Part shown: one piece after another, positions 1 to 6,937 of the stretch
Layout of the letters: every line of letters begins with the position of its first letter
Position numbering within the stretch: position 1 is the first letter of the stretch
Source of the DNA: LW23 sp041287705
GTDB taxonomy: Bacteria; Verrucomicrobiota; Verrucomicrobiia; Methylacidiphilales; UBA1321
DNA: 13,197 nt
Assembly (NCBI GenBank): GCA_041287705.1
Contig: JBGGNE010000097.1
Span: 1 to 13,197, forward strand
Reading direction: 5' to 3'
Position numbers and translations under genes: made by a program
Notes under the pieces: generated by a model
The model's database searches: none
The model's input: only the letters and a program-made list of their open reading frames with translations
Told to the model about the DNA's origin: nothing

Positions 1-62
<62 letters not shown>

Positions 63-89
63 ATCAGAGCCGTGCTAATCGGAATGTGA

Positions 90-118
90 AGAATATGAAA
101 TGGGGCGCAGGATGTCAA
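90..118 (-). promoter_or_regulatory. sigma70-like promoter of tRNA-Tyr
   Basis: On the minus strand a perfect -35 TTGACA (complement of 113-118) is followed after exactly 17 nt by TATTCT (complement of 90-95, 4/6 match to TATAAT). Transcription would begin about 20 nt before the mature tRNA 5' end, a normal leader length for a tRNA precursor. The position, spacing and perfect -35 box make this one of the best promoters in the window. Confidence 0.7.
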
Positions 119-212
119 AGGTTTTGAGCGGATATTTGGAAATCTTTGAAATAGTATTGGGCCTTTTCAAACTTGACACATGACTCGCGCGCGCTGACTC
201 TATCTTCTGCCC

Positions 213-593
213 ATGCTGACGAAACTTTTGCACACGCGCTATCGCGTTAATGATCTGGAGAAAACTGCCCACTTCTATAAGGAAGTGCTTGGCCTGGAGG
301 AGGTTTCGCGTCATTCCTCGCCTCGTGGCTCTACGCTGGTGTTCTTTAAGGCGCCTAAAAGCGAGGAGCAGATTGAAATCTGTCATTACCCGAAAAGCGG
401 TAATGTGGAGGTGCAGCCGGATCTGACTCACCTGGCGTTTGAAGTGGATGACCTGGAAGCATTTGCAAAAGTTGTGGCGGAGAAAGGTTATCCGCTCAGC
501 GATGGCCCGACACGTACGAGCTCGGGTAGCCTGATCGCCTTTATTGACGCCCCGGAGGGTTACGAAATTGAACTTATCGAGCGAAAAAAGTAA
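213..593 (+). CDS. gloA: Glyoxalase I (lactoylglutathione lyase), VOC family
   Basis: Predicted to isomerise the hemithioacetal of methylglyoxal and a thiol (glutathione in the classical enzyme) to the S-lactoyl thioester, a cytosolic detoxification step. The 126-residue protein is a little shorter than E. coli GloA (135) and covers the whole family: two beta-alpha-beta-beta-beta halves, opening LLHTRYRVNDLEKTAHFY and ending EGYEIELIE. The four metal ligands align with E. coli H5, E56, H74 and E122 as H7, E55, H73 and E120, so the metal site looks intact. No convincing Shine-Dalgarno precedes the ATG. A TATCTT at 201-206 ends 6 nt upstream, which could mean a leaderless transcript; a TTGACA at 173-178 is 22 nt from it, too far for an ordinary promoter. 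It overlaps rpe by 26 nt and is probably co-transcribed with it. Other VOC activities cannot be excluded, but the ligand set favours glyoxalase I. Confidence 0.88.
   Translation: MLTKLLHTRYRVNDLEKTAHFYKEVLGLEEVSRHSSPRGSTLVFFKAPKSEEQIEICHYPKSGNVEVQPDLTHLAFEVDDLEAFAKVVAEKGYPLSDGPTRTSSGSLIAFIDAPEGYEIELIERKK
554..558 (+). promoter_or_regulatory. Ribosome binding site GGAGG that decides the rpe start
   Basis: GGAGG lies inside the last codons of gloA and ends 9 nt before an in-frame TTG at 568. No other in-frame start near the conserved Rpe N-terminus has such a site. This favours TTG 568 over the more distal TTG at 544, and suggests translational coupling with gloA. Confidence 0.6.
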
Positions 594-1278
594 ATCGGGC
601 CCGCGCAAACTGCAGATCGCGCCCTCCGTGCTGGCCGCCAACTTCGCGCATCTGGAAGAGGATGTGAAGAAGGCGGAAGCCGCCGGGGTGGACTGTCTGC
701 ATGTGGACATCATGGATGGCCATTTTGTGCCGAATCTGAGCTTTGGTCCGGAAATTGTGGCGACGCTGAAACGCATTACCAGGTTGCCGCTGGATGTGCA
801 TCTGATGATTCAGCAGCCGGACCGTTATGCACGCACCTTTATTGAGGCGGGCGCGGATACGCTGACAGTGCATCTGGAGGCTTACCATGATGTGCGCCGA
901 ACGCTGGGGCTGATTCGGGACATGGGCTGCCGCTGCGGGCTGGCGATTAATCCGCTGACGCTTTTCCAGAATGCGACAAGCCTGCTGAAGAAGGTGGATC
1001 TGCTGCTCTGTATGACGGTGAATCCCGGCTTTGGCGGTCAGCCGTTTATCATTGAGGTGCTGGAAAAGGTGCGTCTGGCTCGCGCTTATGCGGAGCAGCA
1101 TGGGCTGACGTATGACATTGAGGTGGACGGCGGGCTGACTTCGGAAACGATTGGGCCGTCGGTAGCTGCGGGCGCCAATGTTATTGTGGCAGGCACGTCG
1201 GTCTTTGGGCAGAAGGACGTGACGGCGGCAGTGCGGACGTTGCGTAATCGTGCGGCGGAAGTCAGCGCTGGCGGGTAA
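568..1278 (+). CDS. rpe: Ribulose-phosphate 3-epimerase
   Basis: Interconverts D-ribulose 5-phosphate and D-xylulose 5-phosphate in the pentose phosphate pathway (cytosol). From TTG 568 the protein is 236 residues, a normal length for this TIM-barrel family. Signatures visible in order: IAPSVLAANF with the conserved Ser; HVDIMDGHFVPNLSFGP with metal ligand H45 and catalytic D47; DVHLMI with H78; VNPGFGGQ; IEVDGG with the second catalytic Asp D187; and the phosphate-binding VAGTSVFG. All key residues are present. The start was chosen on the GGAGG at 554-558; the frame is open further upstream to another TTG at 544. It overlaps the 3' end of gloA, so the two genes probably form an operon. A strong hairpin follows at 1328-1354. 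Confidence 0.93.
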   Translation: MNLSSEKSKSGPRKLQIAPSVLAANFAHLEEDVKKAEAAGVDCLHVDIMDGHFVPNLSFGPEIVATLKRITRLPLDVHLMIQQPDRYARTFIEAGADTLTVHLEAYHDVRRTLGLIRDMGCRCGLAINPLTLFQNATSLLKKVDLLLCMTVNPGFGGQPFIIEVLEKVRLARAYAEQHGLTYDIEVDGGLTSETIGPSVAAGANVIVAGTSVFGQKDVTAAVRTLRNRAAEVSAGG

Positions 1279-1327
1279 GATGCGAGTCCGCGCGAAAGCA
1301 GAATAAGCGTAAGCGGCTGAAGGATAT

Positions 1328-1354
1328 ACCACGGAAAGGGTTTCTTTCCGTGGT
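1328..1354. terminator. Perfect hairpin between convergent rpe and GH16 gene
   Basis: An 11-bp perfect stem (ACCACGGAAAG at 1328-1338 with CTTTCCGTGGT at 1344-1354) encloses a 5-nt loop, GGTTT. It lies 50 nt after the rpe stop and 23 nt after the stop of the convergent gene, so it could end transcription from both sides. There is no T-tract on either strand, so it is not a textbook intrinsic terminator; it may act with Rho or protect 3' ends. Confidence 0.6.
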
Positions 1355-1377
1355 CGACACCCGGGAGCATGTTGGCT

Positions 1378-2823
1378 TTACGGCTTCGGTTCGGTCACTT
1401 TGGGCGGCTGCACGTAGTCGACCGGCTTTTCGGCATAGATGCGCAGGAAGTCGACATACATGTCGGTACCGTCGCCGTAGCGGGCGAGATCGATGGGCCA
1501 GCGGCTGATTCCGCCGATGGCGTAGTTGATCAGGACACAGTGCGGGCGGTCGCGGGAGACGTCGTTGGTGGGATGACGCAGAACTTCAATGTTATCGAAG
1601 TAGTAGATGGTTTCCTTTAGGCCGATATAAACACCGTAGGTGTGGAAGGTGGTGGACCAATAGGATTTACCGCCGAGATCCATAATGGGTACGCGTGTGC
1701 TGACTCCTTTTTTGGGAGTGCCGTCGGCGTTTTTCTGACCCCAGAAGTGGCTGACGATGGAGTAACCGGGATGATTTGGGTTCTTTTTGCCCATGCCGCC
1801 GTAGGCCTCGATGATGTCCAGTTCATCGCCCGCGCTGTTGCGATCCAGGTCGGTTATTGTCCAGAAAGCGGGCCAGGTGCCGGGTGCTGACTGGGCGGTG
1901 AAGCGACACTCCAGGTAGGCGGGCGCTTTGGCCCAGATGCCTTTGCCGTCCATATCCACGGTGGCGATCAGGCCGCTGCGGCCCCTGGGGCTCTCGGTGT
2001 CTTTACGTGCGCTGATCTTCAGGTAGGTGCCACCGACCTGGCTGAACGGCTTTCCTTCGCCCAGCACATCGCTGAACTGCCACCCGGAGAAATCGCCAAA
2101 GCGCGGTTTGTGCGCGTTGTAGGTGGTGCCGCGCCCGTCATTGCTGATGCTCAGCGGGCCGTTAAAGTCGTCGGAGAAGATGAGTTGCAGACCTTTGGCG
2201 GCAGGCGGCGCTTCCGCCGGGATGCCCTGGTTCCATTTTATGCCCCCGATGTTGAAGAGCTGTAGCTCGCAGATATCGCGCTTGCCTTCGTTGTTTTCCT
2301 GTCCATCGTACGCCAGAATGCGGATGGTGACCGGTCCGTTGGGGAAGGTGTCGGCGGGGAAAACAAACGAACCTTCGCCTTTGTCGTTCAGCGTGATGCC
2401 AGCAGCGGGCGTGGGTGCGGCGGCACTCGCGGGACCGTTGGGTGCGGTCAGATCGACATCATGACCCCATGGGCTGGGGTTGGCTTCGTCCGGCTGTCGC
2501 CAGCAGAGAGCGCGCGCCACTTTCATTCCCGGAGCGTGAAACTGCACCGTAACATTTCCTTTAACTTCGGAGCGGTAAGCGGGCGAGGTAACGCGGATGG
2601 ATTGCACCCACTTAGCCGCGTCCCTGTTTTTGGATTCCTCGCCATAATTGAATTCGAGGTAGCCGTCGATTTTTGCCGGCTTCGGCTTAGCGGCGGGAGC
2701 AGGCGCGGGTTCCTGTGCGTGCAGTGCTGTCAGGCCCGCGGTGAATGTGAGCGTACAAAGTGAAGCAGCCATCAGAGTGGTGCGTAGGAGAGGGGCCGTG
2801 TGGAAAGAGGGAAATGAGTGCAT
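1378..2823 (-). CDS. Secreted glycoside hydrolase family 16 protein with N-terminal Ig-like domain
   Basis: Predicted exported beta-glucanase-type enzyme. The GH16 active-site signature ExDxxE is visible as ELDIIE (E334, D336, E339 from this start), giving nucleophile, assisting Asp and acid/base. It is preceded by WPAFWTI, typical of the family, and followed by aromatic-rich beta strands ending in VDFLRIYAE. Order: signal peptide (about 1-36, hydrophobic core, cleavage near ALHA/Q), short Ala/Pro/Lys linker (37-50), an Ig-like beta domain (about 72-190, with SIRVTSPAYRSEVKGNVTVQF), then the GH16 domain (about 210-465). The ATG at 2823 is preferred because it starts directly at the signal peptide and a candidate promoter places transcription near 2892. 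The upstream in-frame ATG at 2886 would give 502 residues and almost no leader. The substrate (laminarin, mixed-linkage glucan or another beta-glucan) cannot be told from the sequence. It stands alone, convergent with rpe. Confidence 0.85.
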   Translation of the reverse strand: MHSFPSFHTAPLLRTTLMAASLCTLTFTAGLTALHAQEPAPAPAAKPKPAKIDGYLEFNYGEESKNRDAAKWVQSIRVTSPAYRSEVKGNVTVQFHAPGMKVARALCWRQPDEANPSPWGHDVDLTAPNGPASAAAPTPAAGITLNDKGEGSFVFPADTFPNGPVTIRILAYDGQENNEGKRDICELQLFNIGGIKWNQGIPAEAPPAAKGLQLIFSDDFNGPLSISNDGRGTTYNAHKPRFGDFSGWQFSDVLGEGKPFSQVGGTYLKISARKDTESPRGRSGLIATVDMDGKGIWAKAPAYLECRFTAQSAPGTWPAFWTITDLDRNSAGDELDIIEAYGGMGKKNPNHPGYSIVSHFWGQKNADGTPKKGVSTRVPIMDLGGKSYWSTTFHTYGVYIGLKETIYYFDNIEVLRHPTNDVSRDRPHCVLINYAIGGISRWPIDLARYGDGTDMYVDFLRIYAEKPVDYVQPPKVTEPKP

Positions 2824-2898
2824 GGCGACGCCTGGAATCGGATTCTTGGACAGAAAAGCGCGCACTGAACAGAGGAAGTGCCGCATTACTTATTTAAA

Positions 2899-2927
2899 GA
2901 AGTATTCCTGGCGTAGTCTTATGTCAA
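2899..2927 (-). promoter_or_regulatory. Candidate promoter of the GH16 gene
   Basis: On the minus strand a perfect TTGACA (complement of 2922-2927) precedes AATACT (complement of 2901-2906, 4/6 match) at 15 nt, or the weaker TACTTC at 17 nt. Transcription would start near 2892, giving a leader of about 70 nt to the ATG at 2823. The -35 is convincing; the -10 is weak. Confidence 0.45.
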
Positions 2928-2987
2928 CCGAAAATGGCAATGACATGCGATAACGACGTTGCCTCTCCCAGCAAGGAGAAGGCGAGG

Positions 2988-3019
2988 AAACAAAAATGTT
3001 GCTCCCCGCAACCGGAGCA
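2988..3019 (-). terminator. Probable intrinsic terminator after cbpM
   Basis: Read on the minus strand, TGCTCC (complement of 3014-3019) pairs with GGAGCA (complement of 3000-3005) across an 8-nt loop. It is followed within a few bases by a T-rich tail ACATTTTTGTTT. It lies about 110 nt downstream of the cbpM stop and upstream of the GH16 promoter, so it would separate the dnaJ-cbpM unit from the GH16 gene. The stem is short, hence moderate confidence. Confidence 0.5.
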
Positions 3020-3130
3020 GAAGACAAGCCAGCGACGGCGGATGTCAGGGATCCCCCTGATTCGATCCGACCTCAGGTATAATGGACTGTTCGAAGGGCA
3101 TACATAGCCCGCAGCCATACCTGTAACCGC

Positions 3131-3649
3131 TTACTGAGCACGCAGGAAGCGTAGCTCGGCCTCCAGACGCTGTACCTGGCGAAGAAGGTTAAGCACAAGG
3201 CCTATGCCCTTCAGATTGACGCCATGCTCGAAGCGCAGATCGGCAATGCGCCGCAGAACGTAGAGCGCTTCATCATCGAACCTGGCGTCAGCGCCGGACT
3301 CATCTTCGCCGTCTTCCGCAGTTTCCACAAAACCCAGCTTGACGTAGAGCGCCAGCAGCTCAGTGGGGATACCGGCCATCTCGGCGGTCGTCTGGCTGTC
3401 GTAAAGCAGGCTGCCGTCGATCACCATCTCGCTGGTTGACGCGGTGATTTCAATTTCGGAGACTTCTCCCGTAGAGGCATCCGAAGTCTCCGTGATCTCC
3501 ACTACCTGCTCCTCAAGCACGACGGACTCTGTCTGCGCGGCTTCGGCTTCCGCAAGGGCTTTGGCCATAGCGGCGGCTTCCGCGTCGATGCCCTGGTGGG
3601 GCTCCGGATGGCGGGGATGTTCGGGGGTAGGTGTTTCCTCAGTCATCAT
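3131..3649 (-). CDS. cbpM: CbpM-like MerR-family chaperone modulator
   Basis: Likely partner and modulator of the upstream CbpA-type J-protein; CbpM in E. coli binds the J domain of CbpA and inhibits it. The C-terminal part (about 80-172) has the family layout: a winged-helix-like segment LLYDSQTTAEMAGIPTELL and LYVKLGFVE, then FDDEALYVLRRIADLRFEHG and a leucine-rich coiled helix ending RLEAELRFLR. The 172-residue protein is much longer than E. coli CbpM (about 100) because residues 1-75 form an acidic, Glu/Ala/Thr-rich, probably disordered extension. The ATG at 3649 is supported by AGGA at 3659-3662 (9-nt spacing); an internal ATG at 3427 would give a standard-length protein but lacks a good ribosome binding site. 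It lies 146 nt downstream of dnaJ on the same strand. An HspR-like DNA-binding repressor is the main alternative reading. Confidence 0.75.
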   Translation of the reverse strand: MMTEETPTPEHPRHPEPHQGIDAEAAAMAKALAEAEAAQTESVVLEEQVVEITETSDASTGEVSEIEITASTSEMVIDGSLLYDSQTTAEMAGIPTELLALYVKLGFVETAEDGEDESGADARFDDEALYVLRRIADLRFEHGVNLKGIGLVLNLLRQVQRLEAELRFLRAQ

Positions 3650-3795
3650 TGTCGAGAATCCTGGCTGGGGGTGAGTGGAGCCCGAAAGGGGGGAAGTTTG
3701 TCTTGCGCCGACCTGGCTGCGCATTTCTATAGGCGACACCGCGGGTGGTTGTGAGTGAAAAAGCCGGGGGGCGCGCACTATCCCTGATGTCTCTT

Positions 3796-4875
3796 TTAGA
3801 GCGCGCGCGGATTGAAGCGCGAGACGCTGGAGATCTGCCGCCAGAGACCCTGCTCTTCCTCTGTAAGCTGCTGCGGAATCTGCAGGGCCACAACAGCGTA
3901 CAGATCGCCGCGTTCGCCGGCGCGGTCGCGGAGACCCTGATGGCGCAGCCGCAGCTTCTGATCGTTGCCCGTACCGGGTGGCACCTTCAGATTTACCTGA
4001 CCCTCCAGAGTGGGTACGGGTACGGTACAGCCTAGCACGGCTTCCCATGGGCTGAGATTCAGGTCGTAGTAGAGGTCCAGATCCTGCACGCGGAAGAGCG
4101 GGTGACGCTCCAGGCGTACACGCAGGTAGAGATCGCCGGCTTTGATTCTGCCGCCGCCCGCTTCGCCCTGGCCGGCCATGCGGATGAGCTGCTCCTCGCG
4201 AACTCCGGGAGGGATAGTGACCTGGTAGCGCTCCACGCGTTCCGGTTTTTTGCCGGATGCGGGGCGGCGCACGGTTACTTCACGTACGCTGCCTTTAAGG
4301 GCTTCCTCCAGGCTGACCAGAATATCAGCCGTGATGTCACGGCCTTTGCGGGAAGTAGCGCCACCAGCCGCGCCGCCGGGTGAGCGCATCCCCATACCCG
4401 GCATGTCGCGACCGGTGTAATCATCGGTGGTTTGGCCAAACACAGTCTCAAAAAAATCGCTGAAACCTGTACCGCCGAAGTGATATTCCCCTTCGTCGCC
4501 AGGCATACCGAAACCACCTCCCGCGTTGCTGCTGCGCGCCGTGCGATAGCGGAAAGGCACGCCGCCTGCCGTGGCGTGCATACCGGCAGTGCCGTACCCT
4601 GCGGCCTGAGCTGCCGCAATGCGTTCCCAGTCCGGCCCCAGCGTATCGTATTTGGTGCGCTTTTCGGGATCGCCCAGTACTTCGTAGGCCTCGTTTACTT
4701 CCTTAAATTTCTCCTCCGCGGTCTTCTTGTCCTTGGCGACATCCGGGTGGTACTTTCTGGCCAGCTTCCGGAAAGCCTTCTTGATCTCATCGGCGGTGGC
4801 AGTTTTGGCCACGCCGAGTGTCTTGTAATAATCTTTGTATTCCACGGTTTCGAGCAGGTAAATCGACCCGACCAC
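3796..4875 (-). CDS. cbpA: Class B J-domain co-chaperone (CbpA/DnaJ-like)
   Basis: Hsp40 co-chaperone that delivers substrates to DnaK and stimulates its ATPase. Domains: J domain (about 13-78) with the essential HPD motif at 43-45; Gly/Phe-rich region (about 91-150, with FGGTGFSDFFETVFG); and two C-terminal beta domains (about 178-335) with IPPGVREEQLIRMAGQGEAG and VPPGTGNDQKLRLRHQGL. There is no CxxCxGxG zinc finger, so it is class B (CbpA-type) rather than canonical DnaJ. Length 359 residues versus 306 in E. coli CbpA. The GTG start at 4875 has GGAG 5 nt upstream (complement of 4881-4884) and a promoter just before. GTG 4845 would give the more typical MEYKDYYKTLGV start but has no ribosome binding site. 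The following gene encodes a CbpM-like protein, which supports the CbpA reading. Confidence 0.88.
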   Translation of the reverse strand: MVGSIYLLETVEYKDYYKTLGVAKTATADEIKKAFRKLARKYHPDVAKDKKTAEEKFKEVNEAYEVLGDPEKRTKYDTLGPDWERIAAAQAAGYGTAGMHATAGGVPFRYRTARSSNAGGGFGMPGDEGEYHFGGTGFSDFFETVFGQTTDDYTGRDMPGMGMRSPGGAAGGATSRKGRDITADILVSLEEALKGSVREVTVRRPASGKKPERVERYQVTIPPGVREEQLIRMAGQGEAGGGRIKAGDLYLRVRLERHPLFRVQDLDLYYDLNLSPWEAVLGCTVPVPTLEGQVNLKVPPGTGNDQKLRLRHQGLRDRAGERGDLYAVVALQIPQQLTEEEQGLWRQISSVSRFNPRAL

Positions 4876-4907
4876 CTATACTCCAAATCAGGTCGGCGTA
4901 CGATGGA

Positions 4908-4916
4908 ATTATAGCA
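4908..4916 (-). promoter_or_regulatory. Extended -10 promoter of the dnaJ-like gene
   Basis: On the minus strand the sequence TGCTATAAT contains a perfect TATAAT (complement of 4908-4913) with the TGn extension. No good -35 lies 16-18 nt upstream (GGGAGT at 17 nt), which fits an extended -10 promoter. Transcription near 4901 would give a leader of about 25 nt that includes the GGAG site. I see no clear CIRCE-type heat-shock inverted repeat. Confidence 0.6.
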
Positions 4917-5138
4917 GATTTTTGGCGAGGACTCCCACGATTCCTATGCGACAACCTTCACAAGTCATGCTCGCGCGGGTAAAGCAGAGCGTGCATTTTG
5001 TCCCTCGGGCACCATTTTCGGCTCGCTTCGCGGGGCTGCCATCTCTCTAATATACCGTTGTGGACCCGATCGCAAGATGGGCATTCAATGGCAACTATCG
5101 CCTTTTTAGCGAATGCTCTCCACTCTACACATTTTTTC

Positions 5139-6578
5139 ATGAAACTGGATGTTCGTACGGAGCTCCCCGCGCGCGGGGACGTGGTGTTGTTCGTATTCAA
5201 AGGCGGGACTTTTCCTGATGGGATTACGTCTCATGAGTTTGAGGGCGGAAAGCTCTCCACGCTGCTGTGGCGCGAAGGCGGAAAGCGCACCCTGTACGTA
5301 GGCCTGGGCGATGACCCGCGGCCCGATGGCAAACCTTTGGCGCTGGATCTGCTGCGCCGCGCCGCGGGCGTTGGCGTGAAGTCGCTGCGCAAGCTGGGCG
5401 CGGAGGAGATCTCTCTGCAGGCAACCGGTTTCGAGGCGCAGCTGGTCGGTATAACAGAAGGAGCGCTGCTGGCGGACTACATTTTCGAGCAGTTCAAGCC
5501 CGAGAGCGCCCGCCGCAAGACCGAACTGAAGCGGCTTAATATTGTGGTCGCCGCCGCCGAAGAGCGCGCCGCCGAGGCCCGCGTCGAGGAAGGGCAGATT
5601 CTGGCTCGCGCCACCAACGAAGTGCGCAGCCTGGGTAATTTGCCGGGCAACATGGTAACGCCGGAAGTGATCGCCGAACGCGCTCGCACGCTGGCCAAAG
5701 AAGCCAAGATCACCTGCCGCGTGTGGGATATGCCGCGCCTTCAGAAGGAAGGATTCGGCGGCATTGTCGCCGTGGGCAAGGGCTCGGAGAATCCCCCTGT
5801 CTTTATTGCGCTGGAGTACATGGGCGGGCCCAAGAAGCAGGCTCCCTATGTGGTGGTGGGCAAGGCGATTACGTTCGATACGGGCGGCATCTCCATCAAG
5901 CCGGCCGCCAACATGGACGAGATGAAGTTCGATAAGATGGGCGGCTGCACCGTGCTGGGCATTATGAAGGCCGCAGTGGAACTCAAGCTTCCCATCAACA
6001 TCGTGGGCCTGATTGCCAGCGCGGAAAACATGCCGAGCGCCAATGCCTATCGCCCTGGTGATATCATCACGACTTTCGATGGCAAGACGATCGAAGTGCT
6101 GAATACCGACGCGGAAGGTCGCGTCGTGCTGGCTGACGCTCTGGCCTATGGCCGCACCGTCTACAAGCCGCGCCTGATGATCGATCTGGCCACGCTGACA
6201 GGTGCCGTGCTTATTGCGCTGGGCCACAAACGCGCAGGTCTTTTCACCAGCGACGAGCCGTTGCGCAAGGCGCTTCATGACGCCGCGGAGTACGCCGGCG
6301 AACCCGTCTGGCACCTGCCGGTCGGCGACGAATTTGCGGATCAGATCAAGAGCGACGTCGCGCTGGCCAAGAACACGGGCGGACGCGAAGGCGGCAGCTG
6401 TACGGCCGCATCGTTTCTGCAACTCTGGGCTGAAGATGTGCCATGGGCGCACCTGGATATCGCCGGCACCGCCTGGACAACCAAGGATTCCGCATGGCTG
6501 GAAAAGGGGGCCACCGGCTACGGCGTCCGTTTGGTCGTGCAGGCCCTGCGCACGCTGGCTGAGCAAGAGCCGGCGTAG
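5139..6578 (+). CDS. pepA: M17 leucyl aminopeptidase
   Basis: Cytosolic dinuclear-metal aminopeptidase that removes N-terminal residues from peptides. The C-terminal catalytic domain is complete: VGKAITFDTGGISIKP supplies metal ligands K242 and D247 and catalytic K254; MKFDKMGG gives D265; NTDAEGRV gives D324, E326 and catalytic R328. These correspond to E. coli K270, D275, K282, D293, D352, E354 and R356. The N-terminal regulatory domain (about 1-150) begins KLDVRTELPARGDVVLFVFKGG. The start at 5139 (479 residues) was chosen because the family-like sequence begins there, and because codons between the upstream ATG (5088) and 5139 have few G/C third positions, unlike the gene body. ATG 5088 or a TTG at 4998 remain possible; none has a strong ribosome binding site. 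Divergent from dnaJ, with 263 bp between the start codons. Confidence 0.92.
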   Translation: MKLDVRTELPARGDVVLFVFKGGTFPDGITSHEFEGGKLSTLLWREGGKRTLYVGLGDDPRPDGKPLALDLLRRAAGVGVKSLRKLGAEEISLQATGFEAQLVGITEGALLADYIFEQFKPESARRKTELKRLNIVVAAAEERAAEARVEEGQILARATNEVRSLGNLPGNMVTPEVIAERARTLAKEAKITCRVWDMPRLQKEGFGGIVAVGKGSENPPVFIALEYMGGPKKQAPYVVVGKAITFDTGGISIKPAANMDEMKFDKMGGCTVLGIMKAAVELKLPINIVGLIASAENMPSANAYRPGDIITTFDGKTIEVLNTDAEGRVVLADALAYGRTVYKPRLMIDLATLTGAVLIALGHKRAGLFTSDEPLRKALHDAAEYAGEPVWHLPVGDEFADQIKSDVALAKNTGGREGGSCTAASFLQLWAEDVPWAHLDIAGTAWTTKDSAWLEKGATGYGVRLVVQALRTLAEQEPA

Positions 6579-6696
6579 TCGTCGGGGGCTTGTAGCTGAT
6601 AATGTTGATACCGATACTGTCCCGTTGCCATAGCGCAGTGGGGCAGTGCACTCCGGGATTGGCAGCGTCATTGCCGAATGCATTTCTCATCATCCT

Positions 6697-6856
6697 CTGC
6701 ATTCCTCCCCTCCGTACGCAGCGAACGTTGCGCCGTAGCGGCCGTGGCGTTAAATATGAAATCCGTAGTGCCACACTTTATAGTGCGGCACTACGGACAA
6801 TGATTTTAACGCAACGTCCGCTACGGCGCGACGACCGCTGCGTACAGAGGATGCAG
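6697..6856. repeat. 160-bp near-palindrome (REP/MITE-like element) in a 359-bp intergenic region
   Basis: Two arms centred at about 6779-6780 can fold into one long hairpin. From 6709 to 6777, about 56 of 69 positions pair with 6782-6850. Uninterrupted blocks include TCCGTAGTGCC (6762-6772 with 6787-6797), GTTAAA (6749-6754 with 6805-6810) and the 16-bp block at 6726-6741 (with one G-T). One symmetric 7-nt internal loop is at 6755-6761/6798-6804, and the apical loop is TTAT. With a one-base bulge the pairing continues to 6697/6856 (TGCATTCCTC versus GAGGATGCA). It lies between convergent pepA and hpnA and has no coding potential of its own. The flanks (6579-6696 and 6857-6937) show no gene, tRNA or clear signal. 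The divergence between arms argues for a relic of a mobile or palindromic repeat; it could also end transcription from both sides. Confidence 0.85.
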
Positions 6857-6937
6857 TCTGAAACGACGTCTGTGCAGGCAATGTTTGTCGCGCGTCCCTT
6901 TTAATCAGCCTGCTTAATACCAGAAGTACCAGAGGTT

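Noticed and set aside
173..206. TTGACA (173-178) plus TATCTT (201-206) as a normal gloA promoter
   Set aside because: The 22-nt spacer is too long for a sigma70 promoter; the boxes may be unrelated.
3078..3083. Perfect TATAAT on the plus strand between the GH16 gene and cbpM
   Set aside because: No -35 at a usable distance and no TGn extension; all genes downstream for several kb are on the opposite strand, so there is no transcript to assign it to.
2924..3118. 64-codon minus-strand open frame between cbpM and GH16
   Set aside because: It overlaps the probable terminator and the GH16 promoter, has no ribosome binding site, and its translation resembles no family.
3650..4048. Upstream extension of the cbpM frame through the end of dnaJ
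   Set aside because: Arg/Ser-rich translation opposite no constraint; the AGGA-supported ATG at 3649 explains the gene, and dnaJ occupies the overlapping region in another frame.
5106..6683. Long 525-codon minus-strand frame opposite pepA
   Set aside because: It mirrors a gene whose catalytic residues are all intact on the other strand; its translation is His/Arg/Gln-rich without motifs, a typical antisense artefact of GC-rich DNA.
6697..6856. Palindrome as a CRISPR repeat or an attachment site
   Set aside because: Only one copy is present, there are no regularly spaced repeats, and there is no integrase or cas gene in the window.
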